Below, piece by piece: positions 1 through 22,887 of a stretch of DNA of 64,000 bases. A program made the position numbers and the translations under genes. Source of the stretch: Oncomelania hupensis (taxonomy: Eukaryota; Mollusca; Gastropoda; Littorinimorpha; Pomatiopsidae). Position 1 is the stretch's first letter. Each line of letters starts with the position of its first letter. The stretch covers positions 40,514,876 to 40,578,875 of the forward strand of contig CM072523.1 of the NCBI GenBank assembly GCA_036898135.1, written 5' to 3'. Below the pieces are notes generated by a model. That model made no database searches. It was not told the DNA's origin and saw only the letters and a list, made by a program, of their open reading frames with translations.

Positions 1-361
1 ATTTGACCCATAGTATGCATCAACATTGGGTTATTTGATCACACAGGAATCTCAGAAGTCAAGTGAAGATTAAGGTCATTCCAAGGTCAAGGTTATTGAA
101 GGTTAAGGTCATCCCAAGGGCGTTGTTGTTTTTTTTGCATAATACAGCTTGGTGGTTTATTTGATTTTACATGACTGTCCATTTGGAGACAGAAGTCAAG
201 GTCCTCTCACGATCAAAATCACCACTAGATCATATTCGATCAGTATTACTTGCATTTTTAATTGCAGTTTCGTTTCAGTTTTTCTTGGCGCTCATTTCCA
301 TGTACAATATTGCTAGCACAATAAGGAGCATCTGAGTCATATGGACTTTGCCCTTCTAGTT
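1..361 (+). repeat. AGGTCA-rich dispersed repeat, 3' part
   Basis: This stretch matches the 3' part of the repeat copies at 59.8-62.6 kb and 62.6-63.6 kb: a stretch about an average repeat end, runs of AAGGTCAAGGTCA, then a shared end TTTGCCCTTCTAGTT at about position 347-361. It is noncoding. It lies just upstream of the first visible exon, so it is probably intronic. The repeat is described under the copy at 62.6 kb. Confidence 0.8.
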
Positions 362-524
362 AAAGTTATATAGAATAAATAATTCTAAGTTGTATTGATA
401 ATTTAATTTGTGAGTTTCGTTCTCTTTTGTACATGTGTTAGAGAGGGAGCGCACTGCATGTGGATCTTTTATGTTGTTTTTGTCCTTGGTACATCTAACA
501 CCATTTTCTGGCATATTCATTCAG

Positions 525-1085
525 CCGCTAGGTCAAAACCTGTATACAATCCAGCAAGGGCTTCAGGTAGGCATCCAGGCAGACCTCCTTCGAGGCCCGA
601 TGTGGTTCCGCCCTCAGCCATGTCAACGTCAGTGATGGATGGGGATGTAACCCACTTCTCCCTCTTGTCCTTGATGAAGGACATCAACCAAGACACCCTG
701 GAGAACACAACGACGGACCGCCACAGTGTGAGCTCGCTACTAGTGGAAGGTAACAAAGATAAGAGACACAAAATGTTTGTTTAAAACACAAGTGATAATA
801 GCCTCTCTTCATTGGAAGGTTTGTGGATTGTACAAAGAGGTTCAACAATTATTTTTCGAGGTTCTCAGATCCCAAACCTAGGTTGCTGAACCTTTTAGAC
901 AAAAAATAAGTTTAGGAACCTAGGTTGCTGAACCTTTTAGACAAAAAATAAGTTTAGGAACCTAGGTTCAGGATCTGAGAACCTCTCCAAAAAAAGTTTT
1001 GAACCTCCATGAACCTTCCAATTAAGCCATAAAGGCTGCCTCACCTAAAGAGATGAGACTGGAGTTTGTTGTTAGCGTCTTGATT

Positions 1086-1148
<63 letters not shown>

Positions 1149-1199
1149 CTAAAGAGATGGGACTGGAGTTTGTTGTTAGCGTCATGATTTCTTAACATA

Positions 1200-1255
<56 letters not shown>

Positions 1256-1306
1256 CTAAAGAGATGGGACTGGAGTTTGTTGTTAGCGTCATGATTTCTT
1301 AACATA

Positions 1307-1359
<53 letters not shown>

Positions 1360-1410
1360 CTAAAGAGATGGGACTGGAGTTTGTTGTTAGCGTCATGATT
1401 TCTTAACATA

Positions 1411-1466
<56 letters not shown>

Positions 1467-1517
1467 CTAAAGAGATGGGACTGGAGTTTGTTGTTAGCGT
1501 CATGATTTCTTAACATA

Positions 1518-1558
<41 letters not shown>

Positions 1559-1609
1559 CTAAAGAGATGGGACTGGAGTTTGTTGTTAGCGTCATGATTT
1601 CTTAACATA

Positions 1610-1656
<47 letters not shown>

Positions 1657-1707
1657 CTAAAGAGATGGGACTGGAGTTTGTTGTTAGCGTCATGATTTCT
1701 TAACATA

Positions 1708-1781
<74 letters not shown>

Positions 1782-1910
1782 CTAAAGAGATGGGACTGGA
1801 GTTTGTTGTTAGCGTCATGATTTCTTAACTACTACTACTACTACTACTAATCCTACTACCTAAAGAGATGGGACTGGAGTTTGTTGTTAGCGTCATGATT
1901 TCTTAACATA

Positions 1911-1954
<44 letters not shown>

Positions 1955-2005
1955 CTAAAGAGATGGGACTGGAGTTTGTTGTTAGCGTCATGATTTCTTA
2001 ACATA

Positions 2006-2055
<50 letters not shown>

Positions 2056-2106
2056 CTAAAGAGATGGGACTGGAGTTTGTTGTTAGCGTCATGATTTCTT
2101 AACATA

Positions 2107-2147
<41 letters not shown>

Positions 2148-2198
2148 CTAAAGAGATGGGACTGGAGTTTGTTGTTAGCGTCATGATTTCTTAACATA

Positions 2199-2254
<56 letters not shown>

Positions 2255-2305
2255 CTAAAGAGATGGGACTGGAGTTTGTTGTTAGCGTCATGATTTCTTA
2301 ACATA

Positions 2306-2367
<62 letters not shown>

Positions 2368-2438
2368 CTAAAGAGATGGACTGGAGTTTGTTGTTAGCGT
2401 CATGATTTCTTAACATAACTACTACTACTACTACTACA

Positions 2439-2515
<77 letters not shown>

Positions 2516-2566
2516 CTAAAGAGATGGGACTGGAGTTTGTTGTTAGCGTCATGATTTCTTAACATA

Positions 2567-2601
<35 letters not shown>

Positions 2602-2652
2602 CTAAAGAGATGGGACTGGAGTTTGTTGTTAGCGTCATGATTTCTTAACATA

Positions 2653-2705
<53 letters not shown>

Positions 2706-2756
2706 CTAAAGAGATGGGACTGGAGTTTGTTGTTAGCGTCATGATTTCTTAACATA

Positions 2757-2791
<35 letters not shown>

Positions 2792-2927
2792 CTAAAGAGA
2801 TGGGACTGGAGTTTGTTGTTAGCGTCATGATTTCTTAACATAACTACTACTATACTACTACTACTACTACTACTACCTAAAGAGATGGGACTGGAGTTTG
2901 TTGTTAGCGTCATGATTTCTTAACATA

Positions 2928-2977
<50 letters not shown>

Positions 2978-3028
2978 CTAAAGAGATGGGACTGGAGTTT
3001 GTTGTTAGCGTCATGATTTCTTAACATA

Positions 3029-3063
<35 letters not shown>

Positions 3064-3144
3064 CTAAAGAGATGGGACTGGAGTTTGTTGTTAGCGTCAT
3101 GATTTCTTAACATAACTACTACTACTATACTACTACTACTACTA

Positions 3145-3183
<39 letters not shown>

Positions 3184-3234
3184 CTACAGAGATGGGACTG
3201 GAGTTTGTTGTTAGCGTCATGATTTCTTAACATA

Positions 3235-3266
<32 letters not shown>

Positions 3267-3316
3267 CTAAAGAGATGGACTGGAGTTTGTTGTTAGCGTC
3301 ATGATTTCTTAACATA

Positions 3317-3378
<62 letters not shown>

Positions 3379-3531
3379 CTAAAGAGATGGACTGGAGTTT
3401 GTTGTTAGCGTCATGATTTCTTAACATAACTACTACTACTACTACTACTACTACTATACTACTACTACTACTACTACTACCTAAAGAGATGGGACTGGAG
3501 TTTGTTGTTAGCGTCATGATTTCTTAACATA

Positions 3532-3578
<47 letters not shown>

Positions 3579-3629
3579 CTAAAGAGATGGGACTGGAGTT
3601 TGTTGTTAGCGTCTTGATTTCTTAACATA

Positions 3630-3697
<68 letters not shown>

Positions 3698-6096
3698 CTA
3701 AAGAGATGGGACTGGAGTTTGTTGTTAGCGTCTTGATTTCTTACTACTACTATTACTACTACTACTACTATTACTACTACTACTGGGTGGTTTGTTAGAC
3801 CATTGTTCGGAGTCACAACACACATTTTACCAATACATTCACAAACATAAATAAAACACGCAGGCTGGAAGGTGTGCGTTGTAGCCACTTTACTGGACAC
3901 AGGCACAGAACACACTCTTTACTAATGAAATTGACAGTCTTCACAAGTCTCTATTTCACTCTTCTACAGTTCATACACTCTCTATGTTCTGACTACGACG
4001 TTGTTCTATATTGGTTCCTACTTCCCTATCGTCTATGTTCCCGTTCTAACTAACTCTAACTCCACTCCATATCTTCTCTCGGGACCGTCCTCGTCTTTCT
4101 ATCTCTCTTTTCTAGCTATCTTGCTCTCTTTCTCTAACTCTCAGTTCTAACTATCCCTCGAATCCTTTTCCTGCACCCATTTTATACTCATCATCTCAGA
4201 GGCAGTTCGGTTCTACCACTCCACTATTGGTTCTAACACTAGTTCTTCCCTCCTCCTTCCTGTCGATCAAATCTTGAGATCCATCTGCAATGGTACTTCC
4301 ATTTCCCAGCTTCCCTTCAAGCTCCTCCTCTAAACCACATTCAAAACCCGGATTCCCAAACAACAAGGGACCTCTTTTATAAGGCACCCATATAAACAGC
4401 CGCATGGCCCTGATCCGAAAGCAGTCAACAGGGTCTGGCACTTGGCTGACACAAAGCAGACACAAACTTTCCCACAAACGTTCAACGTTCCCACCAGCTA
4501 TCGTATCTAGTCAATCTCTCGTTTATCCGTTCTGACAGAACGGGGACATTAATCCAAGACCAAACCCATGGGCAGGAACCCATTCTCTTAAAGCGATACA
4601 TTATAGAGTCACAGAGAGAATACAGAATATGCATCACATCAGCTACATTCACTATAATACAATATAGCTTCCACACATATTCATAGCATGCAAAATGATT
4701 ACATTAGACAATATACCGAACAAATGAAAATAACACTTCATGCACCTTTTACAATGTACATGCCTAAATAAAGGATATTAACCACTGATTAAAAGATTCC
4801 ATAAACTTATTAGCTGACCATAGCTCTTCAATCATACTTATTATCTTTCTATCTTCGAGTCTATGCACCGAAAACCCAGAATGAGCCTAAGTGCGAACAT
4901 AGGAACAGCATTGGTGGTATGGACAGTCTGTCAACTTATATTTGCAATACCATAAACCTTCCATATCACGCCGTGCCATCCGACACGCTGCGGAGTTCCA
5001 GGCCCGCTAGCTTCGCTGTAGCTACTAATCTGCTGTCTGAATCTCTTAGCTGAAAGGTGAAAGATATGGTTGGAACTGCTGCCCTCATTGTCCTCTCTGC
5101 CTGATAGCGCACAGTATCACTAGTCAATTATCCCCTACCCATACGTCCAGGAAACTCTGGACGCTCTGATCCGCGCTGCAAATAGCGTCTATCCTAATAT
5201 CTAAAGACGTTAGCGTTTAGGTGTAGCGTGTCTCAGGGAATAGCATAAATGATAGATCAAACACTAACAATAATAAGTAGAAATAAAGCCAATGAAAGAA
5301 GACTTCTTCCAAGAAACAAAACAACCATTTGTACATGTATACTTTGATCAAAAGTAACAAATTACTTAATACACGACAAAGCTGAGTACAAACTTATTTA
5401 CAATCATTTGAGGTAAAAAAAATTTCTCTTAAAGAAAGAGATTTCTCTTATATAGCGCACTTACAAGCTCAGAGAGCTTCTCAAGGCGCTGGCCCGTAAT
5501 ATCCAGCAATCACAAAATAGTTTGCTGAAGTCAGGATTCGAACCCACGTCGCCCAAGACGCACTCACACAAGTCGTGCTCTCTGACCACTGAGCTATCCC
5601 TGCCGCTCTTTCAAGATGAAATAGTATTTTCATCAGTTTTAACAGTTAATAATAGTTTTAAGAACTCTCAAATTAAAGGCTACTTTTACCTTAGTTCATT
5701 GTAAGCTCCCGACACAAGTTTCTCACTGTTTTGTGTGTTTGTGTGGGCGCATGAGCATGCTTGCCTACATGTAATATAGATTTCTCGACTTGACATACCT
5801 TAGAAATAACAATTTGACCAGTGATCTAGTGTCAAAGAAATTGTACTTGATGGCGTGCATGATTCTGGGTCTGTTCCCCTAACCCAGGTATGAATATGCC
5901 CAGAAGGCCATCAGAGAAGCGATCAGCTGGTAGCATGAGACCTGACGTTTCGACTGGAGCTGTGGAGCCCATCCCTGCCCAGTCTCACAGTTCTTACTCA
6001 GACCGGAATAATTCCCAGGACATCTCCTTACTGCAGTCGCTGGCCAGGTCACTCAAGAGATCTTCTCCGAAAAATCTAAAAGGAACGCAGAACTGA
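525..6096 (+). CDS. C-terminal part of an unrecognised protein (last two coding exons)
   Basis: Two exons join in phase: 525-749 (acceptor TTCATTCAG, donor AAG|gtaaca) and 5888-6096 (acceptor ACCCAG, stop TGA-type end of the frame at 6096). Together they give about 143 residues, the C-terminal end of a protein that starts before the window. The segment is Ser/Pro/Arg-rich and looks disordered: a basic GRHPGRPPSR patch, then FSLLSLMKDINQDTLENTTT, then SLLQSLARSLKRSSPKN near the end. No domain, signal peptide or membrane segment is visible, and I do not recognise the family. It could be the cytoplasmic tail of a membrane protein, but nothing here proves that. An AATAAA follows 180 bases after the stop. 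The intron between the two exons is 5.1 kb and holds a satellite and a SINE. The exon join is well supported; the function is unknown. Confidence 0.6.
808..1022. mobile_element. Foldback/MITE-like element with long inverted arms
   Basis: The two ends are inverted copies: ATTGGAAGGTT...GAGGTTCAA...GAGGTTCTCAGATCC at the left is matched, reversed, by GGATCTGAGAACCTC...TTGAACCTCC...AACCTTCCAAT at the right. The middle has a 42-bp segment (AACCTAGGTTGCTGAACC...) repeated twice in tandem. There is no coding potential. No clear target duplication was found, so the superfamily is not assigned. Confidence 0.65.
1043..3783. repeat. Composite satellite: 27 units of a 52-bp core plus (TAC)n
   Basis: A core of about 52 bp (from CCTAAAGAGATGGGACTGG to TTTCTTAACATA) occurs 27 times in direct orientation, starting near 1043, 1148, 1254 ... 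3697. Successive cores are separated by pure or nearly pure (CTA)n tracts of varying length, so the unit averages about 102 bp. The cores are almost identical; units 1, 26 and 27, at the edges, carry GTCTTGATT where the rest have GTCATGATT. The array lies in the last intron of the first gene. The open frames across it are just trinucleotide-repeat translations. Confidence 0.97.
3784..5405. other. Intronic stretch without recognised gene
   Basis: This is the remainder of the last intron of the first gene. Pyrimidine-rich sequence (4060-4160) is followed by AT-rich sequence. It may be an old retroelement on the minus strand, since it has no exon-like frames and sits beside the satellite, but I see no diagnostic domain or terminal repeat. 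Confidence 0.4.
5406..5608 (-). mobile_element. tRNA-derived SINE
   Basis: Read on the minus strand, the head (5608 down to about 5525) has a Pol III box A (TAGCTCAGTGG) and box B (GGTTCGAATCC) spaced as in a tRNA, with the cloverleaf partly degraded. A tRNA-unrelated body follows and ends near GCGCTATATAAGAGAAATC and a T-rich or A-rich tail. The box sequences make a tRNA origin clear. The extra body and poor acceptor stem argue against a working tRNA. Confidence 0.75.
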
Positions 6097-6275
6097 CGTC
6101 CTCAGAGTACGAGATGACCGACACTAGCAGCAAGCACAAGCTGCTAGGACATTCAGGAAGAAAAGAATAGAGCTAGGGGGTTGTAACATTTTCACTCCTT
6201 GACTTTTACTGGTAGGGTACTATTATATTTCTCCTGGGTTGTGGCCAGAGCTGCGCCATAGAGGTACATAACTAA

Positions 6276-6281
6276 AATAAA
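6276..6281 (+). terminator. Poly(A) signal AATAAA of the first gene
   Basis: A canonical AATAAA lies 180 bases past the stop codon of the first gene. No closer hexamer was seen, so it is the likeliest 3'-end signal. Confidence 0.55.
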
Positions 6282-8636
6282 ATTCCATGATGATACTTCA
6301 TGACTGTGTGATAGCCTTGTGAGGAGCGTTTGAGGTGTGTAAGGTGGGGGAGGATCGATTGGATTTCATAATTGAACTGTACAGTGTTGGTTTTATTTCG
6401 GGCCGCTGGTAATCTTTTAAGGGGTTATTGTACCGATTCATCACTTGTATTTTTATGTCAATAGTTTTTAGTTGGTTTTTGTTTGTTGGTTAGCTTGTAT
6501 GTTTTCTGTAACAGCTAACATCGCTTTTTCAGGGTTAGAAGAATGCGCTTTGAGCCTATTTAATGGGGAATTGCACTATATAAAAGCGTTTTTACTTCTT
6601 CTTATCCTGCTATACACAGACGTAGCCTTGACTTCATGTATCGCGACAGCCATATATTTCTATAATATTTATGACAAATTGTTTTATGCATGCAATGAAG
6701 TTTTGGTTTGTGGATCTGCTCAAAACAGTATCTTTTAGTATCGATAAAAGGGATATATTCATCATTTCAGCCAGGAAAAACTATACTTTATTTGCCTGTG
6801 TCAGTTCCATAGTTTGCTATTTATTATTATAACTTGCATTAGTAGCTACAATAAGACAAACACTTTCATCCACAATTCATGCGGAGAGGTAGAGAAAAAA
6901 AAAAAGAGAGAGACACCTCGATCACTACTCCCACAATTGCCCCTCAAACCAATCCCACTTTCTACACACATACACAACTTGCCGTTAAAAGGATGGAAGA
7001 AATATATACTTTTTCGTATTTTTGTTTAAATTTTATTTTTCAAGTTAATACTATACAAAAGTATAATGTATAATGTTGAAACATTTAACCACCATCAACA
7101 ATGGCAATGCTGGTTTCTAAAAGACAAAATCATCTTGGAGTCACATTTATGCCGTCACCAAACACAATCCATTTGCCACGGCACTTTAAAGGTCCCCAAT
7201 TCAAAGGCTTGGTTTACTTTTGTCCAAAATAGGCTTACCCTAAAATTGCCATTGTTAATACATGAAAACAGTGATAAAGTGGGCTTTCATTGCACAAACC
7301 AACTGCTACAGTTTGAATTTTCCCCTGTTTATAGGTACACCAATACCACAGTGGTGTGACCCTAATTCTGAATGAACCACGCAACTTTAAGAGTAGTTTT
7401 GTTAGATCTTTTTTTAAACTGATGCTGTTGGCAGCCAGTGACAGTATGCAGCTGCAGTAGAGACTGTTGTATAAACCTAAAACGAAAAACCTTAACTAAC
7501 GTTCTTATGAAATCTGCCTCTTACTTGCGTTGGTACATCTATTTTTTAACGCTGGCTAGCAGTGGCTATTATTTGGCTAGCAGTGGCTATTAATAGGCAC
7601 ACAAAACTATGGCATTTATTGATTTTATAAATAACTATAGTCTATACTTTTAAAAGAGTTATATTTTTGTGTGTGTTGTCAGCATAGTTTTTCAATGGGG
7701 CAACACTCACTGTGAAAGTTACAAGGATCTGTTGAGGGGGCAGGGTTAAAGGGGCTCCCTTCAATTTGTTCACAATGCAAGAGAACAACTGTGACTTAAT
7801 AAATAAATCTGTATTAATAATTTGTCATTAAAATACCTATCAGTCACACTGTACAATTTATCACCGCGCTGCCAAAAAAAGAACAGCAAAGCAGAAAAAA
7901 AAAGTTCGTAGTTCAATGTTCATCAGAAAATCTCCCAATCCTAAGTCAACAATAAAGAAATTCACAGAATACAAATAAATTACAAAGGTGTGCACATAAG
8001 TTCATTAAAAACAACAACAACAACAACATAAAATGAATTAACCCTGACCAATAATACTTACAATAACAAATATACGAAGGTCCAGCAACAACAGAAATAA
8101 ATATAATATCTATTGCTAAAATGGAGGCATATTAAAGGATTTTTTTTTTCTCTAACAAATATTTTGCTGTTTTTATTGTTCTGTGGTTTACGCATCCTGA
8201 GCATGCTAAAACAGCATGGAGAATAAGCGTCATATAAGTGGTTGTCGTCATCATCATCATCAATTATAATCATCATCAATCGTTATCATCATAATCATCA
8301 TGAGTTTTGTGTTCATAGTAAAACAATCAATTCAAGCATGCATGTAAAGAACTACTACCAATCATTGTGACTAAAATTCACATGATGTGCGCATGCATGT
8401 CTGGCAAGCTTTGCTGGAATGTTGAGCAAACAAACAAACAAACATCAAATTTAGATAAATGAAAAACCTGACATATTTTTTATAGACAATTCTCACTGCG
8501 ATGTAAAAGAATTGATACAAATTATGACGCCAAGGGATTGGTACGAAGCAGAATTCACTTCATCCTAACGAAGTTGGAGCGGGACTCGTTATGTAGAGCT
8601 CCACAATAATAGTGATTCAGAAAACGTTAATAACAG
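6282..8636. other. Intergenic, convergent gene ends; nothing coding seen
   Basis: This AT-rich region separates the 3' ends of the first gene (plus) and the zinc-finger gene (minus). It contains a 20-bp direct duplication (TTGGCTAGCAGTGGCTATTA, near 7550-7592), a (CAT)n-rich patch at about 8245-8300, and no domain-bearing frame. Confidence 0.5.
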
Positions 8637-8854
8637 TTTAATACTATAATAAATGATCAGACTGCTTGACCCAATAGATAGCCTGTAACTCCTGATGAAA
8701 CCTTTTGCAACAACCATATACTTTTAATGTGTTCTAGCGATCTTATGTGCTTTACCTCATTCAATCTTTTGTCTCCCTAATCTTGACAATGCTATTGTGC
8801 ATGGTGCTTGCTCAGTAATTCATGCAGTTTGATGCGTTAAAGTTATCCATCTTT

Positions 8855-18405
<9,551 letters not shown>

Positions 18406-20057
18406 GATTATTAGTACTACTACTAGTAGCCCAATCGCTTTGAAAACGATAGCGCCTAGCCCAAACAGAAGCTCACAAATGCACTAAATCACAATACTTC
18501 AAGCAAATAAACACCAAAGTACACCCGAACACAACCAAGAAATATACACCCTTTCATATCTATAATTATAACGTGCAGAAAATTGCATATGTGCTAAAAT
18601 GCAGGCTTTAAACCAAAGTCCAGATTTCTAGCTGCTTTACAAGCCACCATTTCGAACCCATTTTGAATGTCAAACTACTAATAGTCATAGTTTCGTAAAA
18701 ATAACTCTCGGTTTTCAAGCCTTGAGAATGAAATACGGTTGTAGTCATTTTGCAAATATAAATCGTAACTAAATTATTCTCATTTTGTTATTCTAATCTA
18801 TATCTGTTATTTACTTTATGAGAGTCTGTGGTTTCGGATAGTCGTCTTTTTACAGCAACAAAGATATTTTTATAAAACGACAATTTTTGTACTTTTTTGT
18901 ACATACTTATAAGCTTCTAACTGGCTTTCTTTTCTATATAAGGAAACAATTTGTGATAAGTTCAATAGTAGAAGAGGTGTATGCCATTGTCCTGAAAATT
19001 AACTACACTTCTCAGTGGTGTGAACAAAAAGAAAAGCATACACAAAAATCATTCAATGATTTAACCAGAGATCTGATAAGGATCCATATAAGATGTCTGA
19101 TTTAAACCATCTGTATATGAAATTATCTCTCCCTCTTAAATAATATTTCTTAAATGACTGTTTTTTGACAATGCATGAAGGCATACATCTTGTCAATCTC
19201 TGATGCTCTGTGTGGTTAGTTTAATTGTTCATTGTTTACAAGGTTGAAAAAGAACTTGCCCCAGATCCATATAAAAGACCTGCTGAAACAACCCTAATGG
19301 TAACACTGAAGGCACTCCACCAGCCGGTCATTTTACAATAAATATAATTATGTGAGTGTATGTCTGTGTGTGTTCATGTATACTGTGTAGCTTCACTCAT
19401 TCTAAACTATAAGCACTCACAAGCACATTCACATCAAAGATGTACATGTTCACACTCCTTTTTGCCAGCATAAGACAACGAAATTAAACACTGAATATAA
19501 ATAAATTAGCATTAAATATTTTATTTATTAGATAAATAAATAAAGCATTAGTTGTGAACCCAAGCCATTCCAAAAGCATGCATGCACATTCTCATACCAC
19601 CCTTTCACCAAGCATCAATAACAAAATACCACAGCAGTGTATGAGTCTTATAGTCGTTGCAAACATAACAATTATTAAAATAACAGTGAAGATTGACTTT
19701 ATTCAAGTCTGTTTTTATTCCCATTATCCACATTATAAATGTTATTTTACTATGTTTAAAGACTGCACATATTTTAAAACTTCATGCTCCCAGCCCCAAT
19801 ATATAGTTACTCAAATATACTCAATCTCCACTGTAAATCAAGAAATAAAGTATCACAGATAATCTGCAATGAGAGACTATATGATTATTGCTAAGAAATG
19901 AATAAACCACACAGAACATGCTGTGGTAGAATGGGTATAAAAATGCATACTATCAAAACATGATGTGTATGGAACTCGTTGTTTCATTTCATAAAGACAT
20001 TTACAAAACAAAAATAGACACCTATCAATTGGGGAAAAAAATAAAGAAAAAAAAAAG
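18406..20057. other. Upstream region of the zinc-finger gene and intergenic DNA
   Basis: The promoter of the zinc-finger gene should lie in the first few hundred bases here, but I see no TATA box or clear element placed for it. The rest is AT-rich sequence without domain-bearing frames. Confidence 0.4.
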
Positions 20058-20960
20058 AAGGGCAAAGCCCATATGACTCACATGCACCTTATGAAACTTG
20101 CAACATTTAACATGAAAATGAATGCCCAGAAAAACAATAAGAAACGGAGGCATTAAAATACATAGTACTACCGACCTTGATTTTTCTATGCTCTTCACCT
20201 TGAGATGACACTGACCTCCAGCTCCAAATACTCATGTACTATATATCAAAATGCAGCAAAACTTGCATTATGCAAAAAAAAAGTGATCTTAGGATGACCT
20301 TGACCTTTTGTGATATTGACCTTGACCTTGTTGTGACTTTGACCTTTTGTGACCTTTACCTTTTGTGACCTTGACCGTCATGTAATCTCTTTTGTATGTC
20401 TGATCAAATAACACAACCTTTGTTGCATATTATGGGTTAAATAAACTGCCATTCCATGTATGAAGACCTATTTTTCTTGGTATGCTTTTGCAAGGCATAA
20501 AATGACCTTGACCTTCAAGATCAACGAAAAAACAGAATATATATATGAAAGATCAATCTATAAATACAAGTATGTACTTTATATTTCTCATAGTTTGGGG
20601 TCAAGGTCACTTCAAAGAACCCATACAAACTGACTTTGGACAGCTCCAATGACCTTGACCTTGGAGTGAGATTAACCAAATTTGCATAGCATGTGTGTCT
20701 TATTGATACCTATAAGCTCAATATTAATAAACCTAGAAAAAATTGACATTTGGTAAAACAAATTTATTTTACAAAACTAATATTTGATGACCCTGTGACC
20801 TTTATCTAGAAGTGAAGTCATTAATTCACTGATCATTTATGAGGTCTCATGGGGGTACACCATCTTACCAAGTTTAGTTGTGATAGTTGAAATAGGTTCT
20901 GAGTACTTAGCCACTTTAAAGTTTTTGCATTGACAGTGGACGGCAGACACAGATGAATGA
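20058..20960 (-). repeat. AGGTCA-rich dispersed repeat, minus-strand copy
   Basis: Reading the minus strand gives the same order of landmarks as the copy at 62.6-63.6 kb: the segment about a mean TTCTGAG/CACAACTAA region, a TTATTAAT stretch, then AAGGTCA runs, then the end TTTGCCCTTCT at 20058. It is about 0.9 kb and uninterrupted, so it also shows the empty state of the two hAT insertion sites found at 60 kb. Confidence 0.8.
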
Positions 20961-21269
20961 ACCGACATTTTTTTTTTCTATATCATTTTTAGACTATTTA
21001 GGACTCACCTTGACAAAAAATTTGTTGGCTGAGTACATAGACTCACATTGCTATGCCAAAGTCAATAAGATTTATATAAAAAATATAATCAAATGGGCTG
21101 CAAATTACAATGCCATTTTATTGCTTGGTACTTGTAACAAAGGAATGTGATAGACAATTAACCATGCACTTAATAGTAATATGTTAGAACATCAACAAAT
21201 ATATTTTAATACTTCATTATTTATTATCGATGTGCTCCAATCAGCAGTATGCATACACACAAACACACC

Positions 21270-21274
21270 CACAC

Positions 21275-21306
<32 letters not shown>
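21270..21306. repeat. (CA)n microsatellite
   Basis: Runs of ACACAC with a few interruptions at the left. Confidence 0.95.
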
Positions 21307-21310
<4 letters not shown>

Positions 21311-21710
21311 ATCAAGAGCGGTAATTATGTAAGTCAGTTCCAAATGATACCATAATCTGAAAACTTTTAAGAATCAATAAGTGCAAATAATACATACAAG
21401 AATAATTTACGGAGATATTCATTCAGTCATTGTGCACTTGGTCCCTGTCACCACCAAAACAGAATTATGGATCAAAATTACATTCCATCTACAGAAATGT
21501 TATTAAAAATCTGTACAAAATGAGATCTGTGCAAAAGAAACACCATTAAAAAGTAGAAATAAACGTTTTTACAACCAATGTTACATTTCAATGTGGCAAT
21601 GGTCCATCAGTTCTTCTCAAAATAAAGATCTGTGCAAAGTTTACACAAAGTAATGCTTATACAAAGTCTCAGTGCATTCAAAGAACATTACAGCGAACAT
21701 TAATAGGCAT

Positions 21711-21873
21711 ATCCCTAAATAAACCGAAAGTAGGTTGCTTCCCCTGAAATGCGGTTACACAATACATGTTGACAGCATAAACCGAAAGTAGGTAAAGTAG
21801 GTCAATGAGAGTTGCTTCCCCTAAAAAGCGGTCAAAATACATGTTGACAGCTATTTAGGAAGTACTTCTATTG
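21711..21873 (-). repeat. Dimeric repeat shared with 36.2 kb, inverted
   Basis: Two tandem copies of a segment containing AAACCGAAAGTAGG, GTTGCTTCCCCT and ACATGTTGACAG end in AGCTATTTAGGAAGTACTTC. The same dimer appears on the other strand at 36205-36372. It is noncoding. Confidence 0.85.
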
Positions 21874-22260
21874 CTACCACTGTTAGCAGCCTATAAAGCA
21901 TTGATGTATAAAAAAAAATTAATTTAATTAGGCTACAATCATTTCATTAACATGTTTTCATATATTTTTTATTAGTTGTGATTGATGTAATGGGTTGTGA
22001 TATATGTTGTTTTTTTTGTAATGCAATGATTTTAATGGACTTTTCATTATTTGTCAACAGACTTCCCCCTCAAAAAAAAAATTAAAATAATAAGTTCCTC
22101 CAACAAACTATTCTTCCTTAAAAAATATAGCAAACACAAAACAAATCAAACACTTAGTAAAATGTTCTGATGTTTCAATCATCCACATGATCAAAGCCTC
22201 CACCAAAGCTGAAAGTTGTAGGCAACTATAACATCATAACCACCATAACAATACTTCATG

Positions 22261-22287
22261 ATTTATTATTATTAATATTAATATTAA

Positions 22288-22366
<79 letters not shown>

Positions 22367-22367
22367 T
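22261..22367. repeat. (ATT)n microsatellite
   Basis: A long run of ATT units, impure at the left end, in the intergenic region before the CAP-Gly gene. Confidence 0.97.
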
Positions 22368-22869
22368 TAAATTTAAATTTTTTATTATTTTTTTTAAAAA
22401 GTCTTTACAGGTTGAAGAAACACCAACAAAAGCTAACCAGCATCAATCTGAGCACCAAAATCCATTCCCCCCTTCCCCCCCCCCCCCACCTTTTAGAACA
22501 TGTGAACTTTATATTTTTTCTGCTTTTACATGATATTATATCCTTCAATAAAAATGAAATAAATGTTAAAAAATCTATATCTTTAAAAATCATAACCATG
22601 AAGAGATATAATAGAACAAAGAGGTATTTTCCTAAACAGTAAAAGTGCATTACATAATTATAATGATACTTACGGAAAACTTTGCTTTTGTACATCATTT
22701 GCTAAGATATAAGTTTAACAATAACGCTGAAGTGTATTATATTAAGCTCATTTTATTGGCTGCTGAAAAAATGCTAGATGAAGTTTGTTTCTCCACTTTT
22801 CTCTTTTATTATTCACAGTATAAGGAAATGTATAATTCCCTACGACACATCCATTTCACTTGTGTGTAT

Positions 22870-22887
22870 TTTATTGTGTATTTTATT
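22870..22887 (-). terminator. Two overlapping-range poly(A) signals of the CAP-Gly gene
   Basis: AATAAA occurs on the minus strand at 22887-22882 and 22875-22870, about 180-200 bases past the stop codon of the CAP-Gly gene. Confidence 0.55.

Noticed and set aside
3299..3915. Minus-strand open frames across the satellite
   Set aside because: They are Ser/Val runs from (TAC)n and repeat with the unit; no codon-like constraint.
5525..5608. Functional tRNA gene on the minus strand
   Set aside because: Boxes A and B are present but the acceptor stem does not pair well and a SINE body follows.
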